DNA of 64,000 nt from assembly GCA_963989385.1 (NCBI GenBank), contig OZ022498.1, positions 131,501-195,500 of the forward strand, given 5' to 3'. The position numbers were made by a program, and so were the translations under genes. The notes under the pieces are model-generated. The model made no database searches. It worked only from the letters and a program-made list of their open reading frames with translations, and was not told the origin of the DNA. Source of the stretch: Ctena decussata. Its lineage: Eukaryota > Mollusca > Bivalvia > Lucinida > Lucinidae. Below, one piece after another: positions 19,912-29,929 of this stretch (position 1 is its first letter; every line of letters begins with the position of its first letter).

Positions 19912-21323
19912 TGATATGACCTGCCCCCGTCCGAATTTAGGATACCTCTGGTAATTGGTTCACCTGTACGATTGTTTACGCTGACAGTGAAGTTGCATTT
20001 ATTGTTCATGTTCTAAAATCTATGTATGCGAGAGCTAGCTGTATTGTATAATTCAACCTACCTGTTTCCACATCGGGACAAGTGTATCTTAGAGTATGTG
20101 CCTTCGGAGATTAATTTTTCGTTTCAAAAACAATTATTTGGCACGCGCTATGACTTTATTGGGAAAGTGACGTCACAAGTGTACTGTGGGATTTGTTTGT
20201 GGGCGTTCCGTAAACATCAACATCGTCAGCTGTCAAATTCAGAGTTTGTAGTTTCGCATATGTTTTGACCCCTTAAACCCCTATTTATTTTTGTACAATT
20301 ATAACGGTCATTTAGTCAATTCATTTCTACGCATCCTGGTAGTACTTTTATGTAAAAGTTTTCAGAATTCCATTGCTTAATTTGTGTTTTAATGCAGTAA
20401 CCCCCTCTGAAAACTTGTTTTTTATGGCGATCCCACGACTCGTAGGACGTCAATTCCATTTTCATACACCCGCTTTAACGTAGGATCACGTGCGCATACG
20501 TAACGTCGCTTGTATGACGTTGTCCTACCACTGTAAACATGTATGCGTAGGGCCGTAGGGTATATAAGCGAAATGCTCGATCCTACGAGGACTTCATTCT
20601 TTCGGCCATTTTTCATAAGCAACTAAAATTTATCAATCTCGTTTAAATGTTTCCAAAATCTTGTTAAGTCAAAATAAATCAACTTAAGATATCGTAGCAA
20701 GTATCTTTAGGTAAAATAGATTTTTTTATTATACTTTTTGCAGTTATTGCTTAAATTAATTCCGTAAAACTTATATCCTTCATGAAACGCTATTTCGGCT
20801 TTTAACTTGAGGAAATTGTATGCTTCTAACAGCATTTACATCAATCTAAGACAGCACTAGCTCAATAAAAAGTTGTATTTATTACCCATATTGCATTTGT
20901 GACCACTGCCGTGTAAATTTACTTTAGTTCTTTGCTTGCAATGCATTTATATGTCCTGGGGTAATTGTATAAAGTTTTAATAGTCTTGTCGCTGCCTTTC
21001 AACATGTTATTCTTGTGATTTTGCCATTGTTCACTATTTATTATTGTAAACTTATGTGTTTGCGCTACATATACCATTCACAGTCATAAATGTAAAATCA
21101 TTGCATTTTTAAAGCTTGTTTTTCAATAGATTCCTAATGTTCAAAACTTCTTTTGGTCTTCTTTTCTTTCCATCGGAAATAAACATCTTTAGTTGAAGTC
21201 CAACCTTTTTTTATTACTACCTGTTACACCCCAGTTACCCACCTTCTGGGGAACACGTCATTTGTTGCAAGACAGCCCAACTTGCCCGGCCATCGTCTGT
21301 AAAAGGGGAGCTAACCCGTAACA
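19912..21323 (+). repeat. 5' LTR
   Basis: Starts TG and ends CA. A TATA box (TATATAAGCG, 20,561-20,570) lies where the U3 promoter is expected, and an AATAAA (21,178-21,183) precedes the end by about 140 bases, giving a plausible U3-R-U5 order. Its downstream edge abuts the primer-binding-site candidate. Confidence 0.92.
20561..20570 (+). promoter_or_regulatory. LTR TATA box
   Basis: TATATAAGCG within the 5' LTR, repeated at 27,163 in the 3' LTR. Nearby GACGTCA-like and GTAGGA/TCCTAC palindromic motifs may bind factors; no experimental support can be read from sequence. Confidence 0.6.
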
Positions 21324-21401
21324 TAATTATTGGCGATCTCTGCAGGATCCATCTGTAAATTTGGACGGATCCAGTGATACGAACCTTTCGGTTAGCGGAT
21401 C

Positions 21402-23639
21402 ATGGACAGAATGATGGCCTTGGAAAATACGTCTTCAGAGGGCACACATCAGGAAGACCCTGGCTCCGAGAGCGGTGCGACGGAATACCGAAGGGCAGAC
21501 AATGTACAGTCAGGAAGTGTTAGTCTGTCGAATGGCGATGGTCAGTACCATTCGGAAAATAGAAACGTAAACACAACCGAGGGTCCTAGCGATAGAGCAG
21601 CAGCGGCGGCGCTCGTGCAACTGCAGGATCCGGAGCAGATGACTATCCAGTCGGGTGAAGAAATAGGGGTCACCGCTGAGAACGTTCCACAGTTTGATCA
21701 GCGCGACTTTTGCAGGTTGCCTTATAGCAGATCGTTTGAGGGTGCTTCCACCTTTCGCCCCGCTGGTCAGCAGAGAAACCACCCTATCCCGCCATATAAT
21801 GTCAGCCACCACCCTGGAGCAATCCCGCACGCACTATCTACAGAGATGGGCATGCAAAACACCGTCTCAAGTCTCAGTAAAGCTTTCTCGAGCATGCAAC
21901 AGCAACAAGCAGAGATGCAGCAAATCCAAAATAACATTACTGGGGCCCTGCGTGAAATGACCTCAATGTTGCAAGAGGCAATTAATGGGTCTCGGGTGGA
22001 AAACACTAGCGGTAGTAATGCCGACAGACGTAATACAGCTTCAACAACCTCTCAAGAGCAAAATTATCATAGACGCCAAACAGCGGAAAAGCTGAGCCGC
22101 TTTGACAATGATTCCCAGACAAACAAAAGCTACCACGAACAGCCGTACAGCGAAAGAGAAGAACATGATAGTGCCCCACAATTATCGCAAAGGGAGACAA
22201 CTACTGCAGCGCAGTACCCATATTTCCCTCAAAATCACACAGAACGGGGACAATTTCCATCTCTGATGCAAGCAGGAAACACCACTGCATGGCAGCCCCC
22301 TTTACCAAATCAAAGTCAACCGGATAGAAATGGATCTTTTCGCCCAGCAGCACAAAATTTCGATTCTTTGCAGTACCCGTACCCCTCTCAAAACTATACA
22401 GGCAGAAGCCAAGTTACCCCAGCGACACAAGCAGATAACACTACTTCATGGCAATGCTCTTTACCAAACCAAAACCGAATGAACGGGAACGGAGCCTTAC
22501 CTCCACAATCACAAAATGTTCATGCATGGCAGTGCCCATACCCCACCCAGGACCGGGTAGTACAATTTCAACAGGAATGGCCAGCATCATTATCATCTCA
22601 GTATCAACAGAGTGGATACCGAAGGTCAGCTTACGAAAACAGAGCTTATTCAACGTCACTGCCGGAAGCTAAATTACCTCCCTTTACTGGTAAAGAAGAA
22701 TGGAGAATCTGGTTTAACCGTTTTGAGGCTGTTGCAAGGAGGAGAAACTGGAGCGAAGAAACAAAGTTAGATAACTTGCTACCAAGACTGCAGGGAAAAG
22801 CTGGTGATTTCGTCTTCTCGCAGTTACCACAGCTTACTCTTTCCAGCTACAGCAACCTGGTTAAAGAGCTCAACAGTCGTTTTAGGGTTATAGAGACTGA
22901 GAAGACTTTTGCGGCTAAGTTCAGCCAGAGACGCCAACGACAGGATGAGACCGCAGAAGAGTATGCAGCGGACCTCAAGAGGCTGTATGCAAAGGCATAC
23001 AAATCGAGAGATGAAAAGACAAGGCAGGAAGACCTTGTTAGGCGCTTTCTAGATGGGCTAAGAAACCATGAGGCTCGGTTCGAGATAGAGTTCCATAAGG
23101 AGCCAATTAATATAGAAGAAGCAGTGTATCATGCTGTGAACTTTATACAGACCAAACGCCGTAGTTCAGCAGACGTTTATACAGATAGGAAGTTTAAGAA
23201 GAATATCAGAAGGACCAGCCCGTATAGTGATGATGAGAGCGACGGTGGTGAACTTGCAGATCAGGGTGAAGATTATGAGCAGGCCATGAGAATCCCGTCC
23301 AGAGAAGAAGAGAAGCACTTGAAGAAGACCCAAAGAGGTGAGCGCAAAGCCGAAGTAATTGCATCAAAGTCTGTGACCCAAGCTGAGCCAATGAAGATTC
23401 TATCCGAGACAAAAGGTTTACTGCAAACCTTAGTGAACCAGATTTCGGAGCTTAAGAAGGTTGGTGATAAGGCCCCAGACAAGCAGGCAGCAAAGCAGCC
23501 TATCAGTGTCGAGGGTGTCTTATGTTACGGCTGCCGCCAGCGTGGGCACATGGTTAAAGACTGTCCAATTAAGTCCCAGGGGCAGTTACAGCAGAATAAC
23601 TACGGGCACAGCAAGCAAATGGGAAACCATTTAAACTAG
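21402..23639 (+). CDS. gag: Gag polyprotein of the LTR retrotransposon
   Basis: Complete 745-codon frame encoding the structural protein that packages element RNA. ATG with A at -3 and G at +4. Seen: a polar N-terminus, a glutamine-rich coiled coil (about 155-195), two copies of a roughly 53-residue Gln/Asn/Pro-rich repeat (about 270-375, each with P-x-Q-N-x-T and N-T-T-x-W-Q), a gypsy-type capsid domain (about 424-595, from L-P-P-F-T-G-K-E-E-W to A-V-N-F-I-Q-T-K), a basic linker, and one zinc knuckle C-Y-G-C-R-Q-R-G-H-M-V-K-D-C (about 708-721; CX2CX4HX4C). The frame is unbroken. The last codons contain the heptamer GGGAAAC used to enter the protease frame. Confidence 0.93.
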   Translation: MDRMMALENTSSEGTHQEDPGSESGATEYRRADNVQSGSVSLSNGDGQYHSENRNVNTTEGPSDRAAAAALVQLQDPEQMTIQSGEEIGVTAENVPQFDQRDFCRLPYSRSFEGASTFRPAGQQRNHPIPPYNVSHHPGAIPHALSTEMGMQNTVSSLSKAFSSMQQQQAEMQQIQNNITGALREMTSMLQEAINGSRVENTSGSNADRRNTASTTSQEQNYHRRQTAEKLSRFDNDSQTNKSYHEQPYSEREEHDSAPQLSQRETTTAAQYPYFPQNHTERGQFPSLMQAGNTTAWQPPLPNQSQPDRNGSFRPAAQNFDSLQYPYPSQNYTGRSQVTPATQADNTTSWQCSLPNQNRMNGNGALPPQSQNVHAWQCPYPTQDRVVQFQQEWPASLSSQYQQSGYRRSAYENRAYSTSLPEAKLPPFTGKEEWRIWFNRFEAVARRRNWSEETKLDNLLPRLQGKAGDFVFSQLPQLTLSSYSNLVKELNSRFRVIETEKTFAAKFSQRRQRQDETAEEYAADLKRLYAKAYKSRDEKTRQEDLVRRFLDGLRNHEARFEIEFHKEPINIEEAVYHAVNFIQTKRRSSADVYTDRKFKKNIRRTSPYSDDESDGGELADQGEDYEQAMRIPSREEEKHLKKTQRGERKAEVIASKSVTQAEPMKILSETKGLLQTLVNQISELKKVGDKAPDKQAAKQPISVEGVLCYGCRQRGHMVKDCPIKSQGQLQQNNYGHSKQMGNHLN

Positions 23640-23674
23640 CACAGGCTATCTCTGGAGGCCACAGAGAAGCCTGT
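23621..23674 (+). promoter_or_regulatory. Predicted -1 ribosomal frameshift signal, gag to protease
   Basis: GGGAAAC (23,621-23,627) is placed in the gag frame as G GGA AAC, the X-XXY-YYZ pattern. Thirteen bases downstream, ACAGGCT (23,641-23,647) pairs with AGCCTGT (23,668-23,674), and inside it TCTCTG (23,649-23,654) pairs with CAGAGA (23,662-23,667). This is a 13-bp stem with one bulged A and a 7-base loop. The protease frame lies exactly in -1 and is open back through this site, while gag stops at 23,637-23,639. Confidence 0.75.
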
Positions 23675-24826
23675 AATCAGAATAAAGGCAACACAAAACA
23701 TGAAGCATCACAGACTGATGCCGTAATAAAATCAATAAAGCATGTAAGGAAGTTGCCTGATGGAATATATATCAGAGGTTCCGTGGAGGGTTATCCAGTT
23801 CTTTTTACGACAGACACAGGTGCTTCTAAAACGGTCCTGTCAAAACGCATATATGAGGCAATGAAGTCCGAAGACAAGCCACCACTTAGCAAATCTTCAA
23901 AGCTAATAGGTGCAGGAGGAACAGTCATACACGACGTAGGAAAAGGTTCCTTTAAGCTACAGTAAGGTCCTGTAGAACTTGAGGCTGAAGCGATAGTGGC
24001 TGAAATAGATGATGACGGTTTATTGGGAATGGATGTTTTACAGAATAGGCACGACGGTCCAGCTGATATACTACTGAGCAAAGGCGTATTGAGAGTTGCT
24101 GGAGAAGAAGTACCTATCGTACAGGTGGGAATGCAGAATCGAGTTCGCAAAGTCACAACCGCCGATCAGTTTGCTCAAAATGAAGCTTTGACAGAGGTCT
24201 TTATAGACAGACAAGAATGCGACGACTTTTCGTCAGATACAGATTTTAACATGGAACCCACTACCAACTTCTTAAAGACATGCCCACTACAAATGGCATC
24301 CCCTTTATTTAACATTAATAAAACTTGCTCAAGCAAGGTTAGAGTGCTACGTCCGGTTCAAACGGCTTTATCGATACAAGATGGCGGTGTAGTAGGTCTT
24401 ACTGCAGCAATTGAAGGAAAATCCAGTTTAATCCTTACACAGGAAGATGAACAAGAGGCAGATGATAATGTGAGAACAAGAGAAGTGGTACTCCATGACA
24501 GGGAGAAAAATCAATCTCTTTTGCGCATGTCGCAGACTGCACGAAACGTCGCACAGACAGATGTAAAGGTCCCTCTTCATACGACAGATATGTTTGAATG
24601 CACTACTTTGAGCCTTGGTCAACAAGGGAAACAGCAGATAGCAGGGTTGCTGACTCGGGTTCAGGACGCCGTTTTACGAGACAAGATGGAGCTAAGATTG
24701 ATACATCAACAAGAATATTCTATTCCAACAGGAGGTTCAGCTGCAGTAGAGAACCAGCCACCGCCTTGGTTAGCCAGAGTAAAGAAAAAGATGCGTTTGG
24801 TTTCTAACAGTGCAGCCAAGAATTAG
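23621..24826 (+). pseudogene. Retropepsin-like protease and start of pol, one in-frame stop
   Basis: Frame -1 to gag, open from the frameshift site. It carries the aspartic protease active site D-T-G-A-S with K-T-V-L-S following (near 23,813), the flap region G-A-G-G-T-V-I-H, and L-L-G-M-D-V-L (near 24,020), as in retroelement proteases. A single TAA (23,963-23,965) interrupts it; the same frame then continues to 24,826. Its context CAG-TAA-GGT resembles leaky stops but is more simply a mutation. After the protease comes a hydrophilic stretch and the Q-P-P-P-W segment where pol normally runs into reverse transcriptase, which is missing. Confidence 0.8.
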
Positions 24827-25864
24827 AGAAACCAGGCATTTATAACACTACATGAAGAATTACCAGATTAGCTCTCTTTATTTTTCTTGAATTATGAGTG
24901 AGTGAGTGTTAGAAGAGGGTTCACCATAGCCGGAACAGATTACCTGATTTTTTTTCTTCGATTAGAGAATCTACTTGCGGAAAAGATGCAGATGTGTCTG
25001 CTGTCACTACTGATGTAGGACTCCTTTGAGGAAGAAATAGGCCAGACGCTAATGATAGGAAATGCTAGTCTTAATGTTGTTGCTCAAGTGTGAGAGCGGT
25101 TAAACAATGCGAGCATGGACTTTTTGATTTGTTAGTTGTGATGCCACGGGTCAAGAAGAGGCTTTGCCGTATACGAATGATTGCGCAAGAAGATTTGTCG
25201 GGTGACATTCGGGTCAGATGTTTAGTTACAGAAAAAGGCGACGTTTGAGATGCTTCGAACGAGGCGGGTCGAAAGTAGTGCAGCATCACAGCTGATTACT
25301 AACAGTCGGCTGTTTGGTACGGCGAGTTGCTCGCGATAGAAGGGAAACTGCTTAATGTTTTAAGGCAGTAAATTTCCATTAGCTGGGGGGTTCCTACATT
25401 AGAAACAGACACATGACAAAGTTTAGATCAACCAGTACCTGTATGAAGTCTGGGTCAGTTAAGTGGAGTGTAGCAGCTTTCGGAAAAAGTTGGTGGACAA
25501 TACGTGTGTCGTAGTTCAGTGGCTGATTTGGTAATACAGCGAAGTACAGCGATGAAAGAGGATCAGCCGCAGGAGGTTAAGATAGAAGAGATCAGGCAAG
25601 AGTTGAATATGAGGAGAGACGGGGAGAGAAGGCAAGAGATTGGTCGACGGTGGAGACAGGAGGAGAGACACAGCGGAGCAGGACAGAAGGAGAGCATACG
25701 GACGATGAGAAGGGACAGACAAGACAGATGGAGAGAAAAAGGAAGAGTGATAAAGAAAACCAGCATATGATTAAATCTGCTTTAGTTTATGTATCTGGTA
25801 ATAGGAATTAGAGAGTGGATGAAGGGAGAAAGAGGTAAAGTGTATAAGATTAAGGCAATAAATT

Positions 25865-25898
<34 letters not shown>

Positions 25899-26470
25899 AA
25901 CAGTTGGGAACTTACTGTTGGGAGGTACACAGGAAAGTTGAAGTTGTTGGAAAGAGATCATTGTATATGTAGCTGACATAGCTGGGCACAATGATGACTT
26001 GCTGTGACATGTTTATTTGATGTCGGTACCATGTTTGATTCATGTGTAGGTTTCAAATACTGTAAATAGCTTTAACGACTTCCTGGAATGTTTGAAATGC
26101 ATTTACTATTTGTTAGCACTGTTTGATATATGAACGTTGTTAATCATTTTTCTATCGGCGCAGATGATGGCACTTATGCAAATGCTCGTTATTTGTAAAT
26201 CGTTTTGGTGCCGTTAGCAGGATCATTGCATTCGTAGGTATTGTATTATTAAGTAACGTTCTGTAGTATGTCAAATTACCTTAGAAGTTTCTAAAACTTT
26301 GTGTGAGTATTGATGTTTAACATCTTATATGAGTGTACTAGTGATAGAGTGCGATTTTAGAAGTGATTGAATTTTGATTGTATGTAAACGTCTGAGAGTG
26401 CCTTGAACCGTACAGGTGTACCAATTCTGTTGTCCTTGCAGAACCTAGGACATGTAGGCCTTCTGTTTTA
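24827..26470 (+). other. Internal non-coding region replacing pol
   Basis: About 1.6 kb without RT, RNase H or integrase motifs in any frame. It is purine-rich at 25,550-25,760 and includes a GA dinucleotide run at 25,869-25,898. The short ORFs here are low-complexity. Probably an old deletion or substitution of pol. Confidence 0.6.
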
Positions 26471-26513
26471 CAGGGTCATTAGTTGGAACTTTAATGACCC
26501 TGGAAGGGGGTAA
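26471..26513 (+). promoter_or_regulatory. Hairpin and polypurine tract before the 3' LTR
   Basis: CAGGGTCATTA (26,471-26,481) pairs perfectly with TAATGACCCTG (26,492-26,502) around a 10-base loop. It is followed directly by GGAAGGGGG and then TAA before the LTR start at 26,514. The purine run is the expected plus-strand primer site; the adjoining hairpin is an extra feature. Confidence 0.7.
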
Positions 26514-27925
26514 TGATATGACCTGCCCCCGTCCGAATTTAGGATACCTCTGGTTATTGGTTCACCTGTACGATTGTTTACGCTGACAGTGAAGTTGCAT
26601 TTATTGTTCATGTTCTAAAATCTATGTATGCGAGAGCTAGCTGTATTGTATAATTCAACCTACCTGTTTCCACATCGGGACAAGTGTATCTTAGAGTATG
26701 TGCCTTCGGAGATTAATTTTTCGTTTCAAAAACAATTATTTGGCACGCGCTATGACTTTATTGGGAAAGTGACGTCACAAGTGTACTGTGGGATTTGTTT
26801 GTGGGCGTTCCGTTAACATCAACATCGTCAGCTGTCAAATTCAGAGTTTGTAGTTTCGCATATGTTTTGACCCCTTATACCCCTATTTATTTTTGTACAA
26901 TTATAACGGTCATTTAGTCAATTCATTTCTACGCATCCTGGTAGTACTTTTATGTAAAAGTTTTCAGAATTCCATTGCTTAATTTGTGTTTTAATACAGT
27001 GACCCCCTCTGAAAACTTGTTTTTTATGGCGATCCCACGACTCGTAGGACGTCAATTCCATTTTCATACACCCGCTTTAACGTAGGATCACGCGCGCATA
27101 CGTAACGTCGCTTGTATGACGTTGTCCTACCACTGTAAACATGTATGCGTAGGGCCGTAGGGTATATAAGCGAAATGCTCGATCCTACGAGGACTTCATT
27201 CTTTCGGCCATTTTTCATAAGCAACTAAAATTTATCAATCTCGTTTAAATGTTTCCAAAATCTTGTTAAGTCAAAATAAATCAACTTAAGATATCGTAGC
27301 AAGTATCTTTAGGTAAAATAGATGTTGTTATTATACTTTTTGCAGTTATTGCTTAAATTAATTCCGTAAAACTTATATCCTTCATGAAACGCTATTTTGG
27401 CTTTTAACTTAAGGAAATTGTATGCTTCTAACAGCATTTACATCAATCTAAGACAGCACTAGTTCAATAAAAAGTTGTATTTATTACCCATATTGCATTT
27501 GTGACCACTGCCGTGTAAATTTACTTTAGTTCTTTGCTTGCAATGTATTTATATGTCCTGGGGTAATTGTATAAAGTTTTAATAGTCTTGTCGCTGCCTT
27601 TCAACATGTTATTCTTGTGATTTTGCCATTGTTCACTATTTATTATTGTAAACTTATGTGTTTGCGCTACATATACCATTCACAGTCATAAATGTAAAAT
27701 CATTGCATTTTTAAAGCTTGTTTTTCAATAGACTCCTAATGTTCAAAACTTCTTTTGGTCTTCTTTTCTTTCCATCGGAAATAAACATCTTTAGTAGAAG
27801 TCCAACCTTTTTTTATTACTACCTGTTACACCCCAGTTACCCACCTTCTGGGGAACACGTCATTTGTTGCAAGACAGCCCAACTTGCCCGGCCATCGTCT
27901 GTAAAAGGGGAGCTAACCCGTAACA
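26514..27925 (+). repeat. 3' LTR
   Basis: Same 1,412-bp length as the 5' LTR, with about 14 substitutions by eye and no indels seen. It carries the same TATA box and polyadenylation signal. Confidence 0.92.
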
Positions 27926-28558
27926 ATATCATACTGGATGCTGCTGCTGACCTAAGATTAAGGTCGCGGAATTACGTATTGAAGCTTTTGGTAAAAGTAT
28001 GCTTTCGTAATGCGGTTTCACTAGTCAGGGGTATGTATACGTGAGCCCCGGCTCACTTGTTCTTGTTTTTCTTGATTATAGATCTGTTAAATTTTCAGCG
28101 ATGTAATTAGACAAGCTGAAGACTCAGATCAGCTTGGATTTTAAGCAGTCTCTCGGAAGGTTAGCCAGTGATTTAATGCTTCCGCACATGTGTAGTGCAG
28201 GCAGACAAGACTGTGCAGATGAGCAGACTGAACTGAGACTTAACACCACATTCATAATATTTCACGCTGGCTAAACTTGTGCACCATAATGTCCAGTCTG
28301 AATTTCAAATAAATCAAATTTCATTAAGATTAAGTTTTATTAGTTTATTCTTTACTTGCAGTTAATATATTCAGTGTGAAATATTTTTCTAATGCACAAT
28401 GCAGTATTGGTAAGAGAATTACTAATTACGTACAGCTGCTGATAATTACCCGGAGTGGGAGATAGATAAGATGAAGATAATAATCTTCCATGGTTCATTA
28501 TTTAATTACTCTAAGAACCACAGATCTGCGGCTTGAAATCACCCTGTATGTAGGACTG

Positions 28559-28985
28559 ATCGGATAGTTTTATTAAAACTAATATTAACGATAAACTAGA
28601 TGATTTTGATTTTGATATTGTTAATTTTTCATTTGTAGATGGTGATGCTCTTTGTTCTACATCGTATTGTGTTTATATTTCTTAACTTATCCGTTTTGCT
28701 CGAGTCTCCAGTCATATTGGTGACTTTAATATTCGTAATAAAGTTTTGACAACAGAACTTCTCAAGCAAGGTTATATCATAAACTTTGAAACACGTTTCA
28801 AAATTTTATCGACGGCATTTCGACAAAGTGGCTAAACACAATGTCGGATTGAAAACACTTCTTCTGCAAGGTCCTTGGGAACCTTAATCTAATGGCAACT
28901 TGCCGTATAAAATTAGAAAAATAATGGGTCAAGTGGTTTTCCTATCATTTTACGAAGGCAATGATTCGCTATGAAAATTATACTA
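28559..28985 (+). pseudogene. Penelope-like element RT remnant, 3' half
   Basis: Continues the copy cut at 18,604: S-D-S-F-I-K-T, D-D-F-D-F-D-I-V-N-F, then T-S-Y-C-V-Y-I-S...L-I-R-F-A-R-V-S-S-H, a block typical of this Penelope-like family and matched at 47,168-46,900. Stops and frameshifts follow. The GIY-YIG endonuclease expected after RT is not recognisable. Confidence 0.8.
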
Positions 28986-29929
28986 TATATGGTTTGTAAC
29001 AAACTGCATTCTTTGTGATTAACACAATCAAGGTTTATAGCGTTTCTTACCTCTTCACTTGCATGACAGCGGCTCGGGCCTTAGACTTTATGAAAGCGCC
29101 AACCTTAATCTAAATTAATAGATTCACAAACGGTTTGCGCCTGACACCTGTGCCGTGACGTCTTGTGTCGGGTCCACTATGGTTTAACCGGTAGGTTACT
29201 TCTACTTCGGAATATCCGTGTTGCATTTTCTGTGAGTCGTCATATTTGTTTTATCTTAGTTTTATTTTTGATTTCTATGTTCCTGAGATATTACACTTTA
29301 CTGGCCGTACCAAGGTGGCACTTCTGGTTTTGTTATACTTGGTTGCTTTATGTATTGTTTGTTGCTATGTCTGTTATTGATACATTGTTTGTAAAGATAA
29401 GGCTAGCCCGGTGATCAGCCTACGTGAGAAATGGCTGTTCACATGGCTGCCGCTGGTGATGTCTATGGTTGTGATTGGTAATTTGTAGAAGTGGCTTTTT
29501 AACTGAAACAAACTACAATTGCTAAATCGGCCATCGAAAAGACAATTATTTAATGTGAATTTTCACGCATTTAACCTATTCTAGCTATAGCTAGAACGAA
29601 CTATGATTGCTTGGTGGGTCATCGTGCACTACTTGTTAAACTACTCGAAACGGTGCTATAAGTATTGCTATTTCTTAACAATTTTAGAATTTTCTAATAA
29701 ATATATTTCTTTCAGAACTAGAAAATATGTTTATGAAACACAATGCCCCCAACCGTATGCTTGCCTCTAAAGAGGTTCGTCCCATAATGTTTTAGTCAGA
29801 AAGGGGTTTCAATCGGCTCGTTTACATCTTAGCCTGTAACTGTATGCCAAATATAAGGAACATAGCTTAGCAGTTCTTCAGATATATTTTTCACATAGTT
29901 ATTCATATAGCTTCTTCATATACTAAATG
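28986..29929. other. No confident gene; one weak exon-like segment
   Basis: On the minus strand, 29,109-29,051 is bounded by TTTAG and GTAAGAAAC and is open (I-K-V-G-A-F-I-K-S-K-A-R). It could be an exon or part of a repeat (the GCGCTTTCATAAAGTC block looks repetitive). The rest is AT-rich and not recognised. Confidence 0.3.

Larger units (their letters stand above)
19912..27925 (+). mobile_element. LTR retrotransposon (Ty3/gypsy type), gag-protease only
   Basis: Two direct repeats of 1,412 bp each (19,912-21,323 and 26,514-27,925) begin TGATATGACC and end CCCGTAACA. I count about 14 differences, near 1% divergence, so insertion was recent. Inside are a primer-binding-site candidate TGGCGATCTCTGCAGG (21,331), a full gag, a protease frame in -1 relative to gag, and a polypurine tract GGAAGGGGG directly before the 3' LTR. 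Reverse transcriptase, RNase H and integrase are absent: 24,827-26,470 has no domain. Movement would require enzymes from a relative. Flanking 5-mers differ (TATTT and ATATC), so no target duplication is visible. Confidence 0.92.
18605..28558. mobile_element. TIR element interrupting the Penelope copy, with an LTR element nested in it
   Basis: The left end CACTCCTACATACAGGGTGA is mirrored at the right end (complement CAGTCCTACATACAGGGTGA). Similarity continues about 65 bp inward at roughly 75%. ATCG flanks both sides (18,601-18,604 and 28,559-28,562) and the Penelope reading frame rejoins exactly across it, so a 4-bp target duplication is well supported. Excluding the 8-kb LTR insertion the element is about 1.9 kb and shows no transposase, so it is non-autonomous. 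CA termini with a 4-bp duplication fit Academ or CMC (Chapaev-like) groups; which is unresolved. It also carries a SINE-tail-like piece (about 18,700-18,800) and an inverted tandem/microsatellite module (19,340-19,900). Confidence 0.75.

Noticed and set aside
20026..20268. 80-codon ORF in the LTR, repeated in the other LTR
   Set aside because: Repetition follows LTR identity; the second copy is shortened by a stop and no known LTR protein resembles it.
25504..25770. Arg/Glu-rich ORF between protease and 3' LTR
   Set aside because: Purine-rich low complexity on one strand; no RT or integrase motif.
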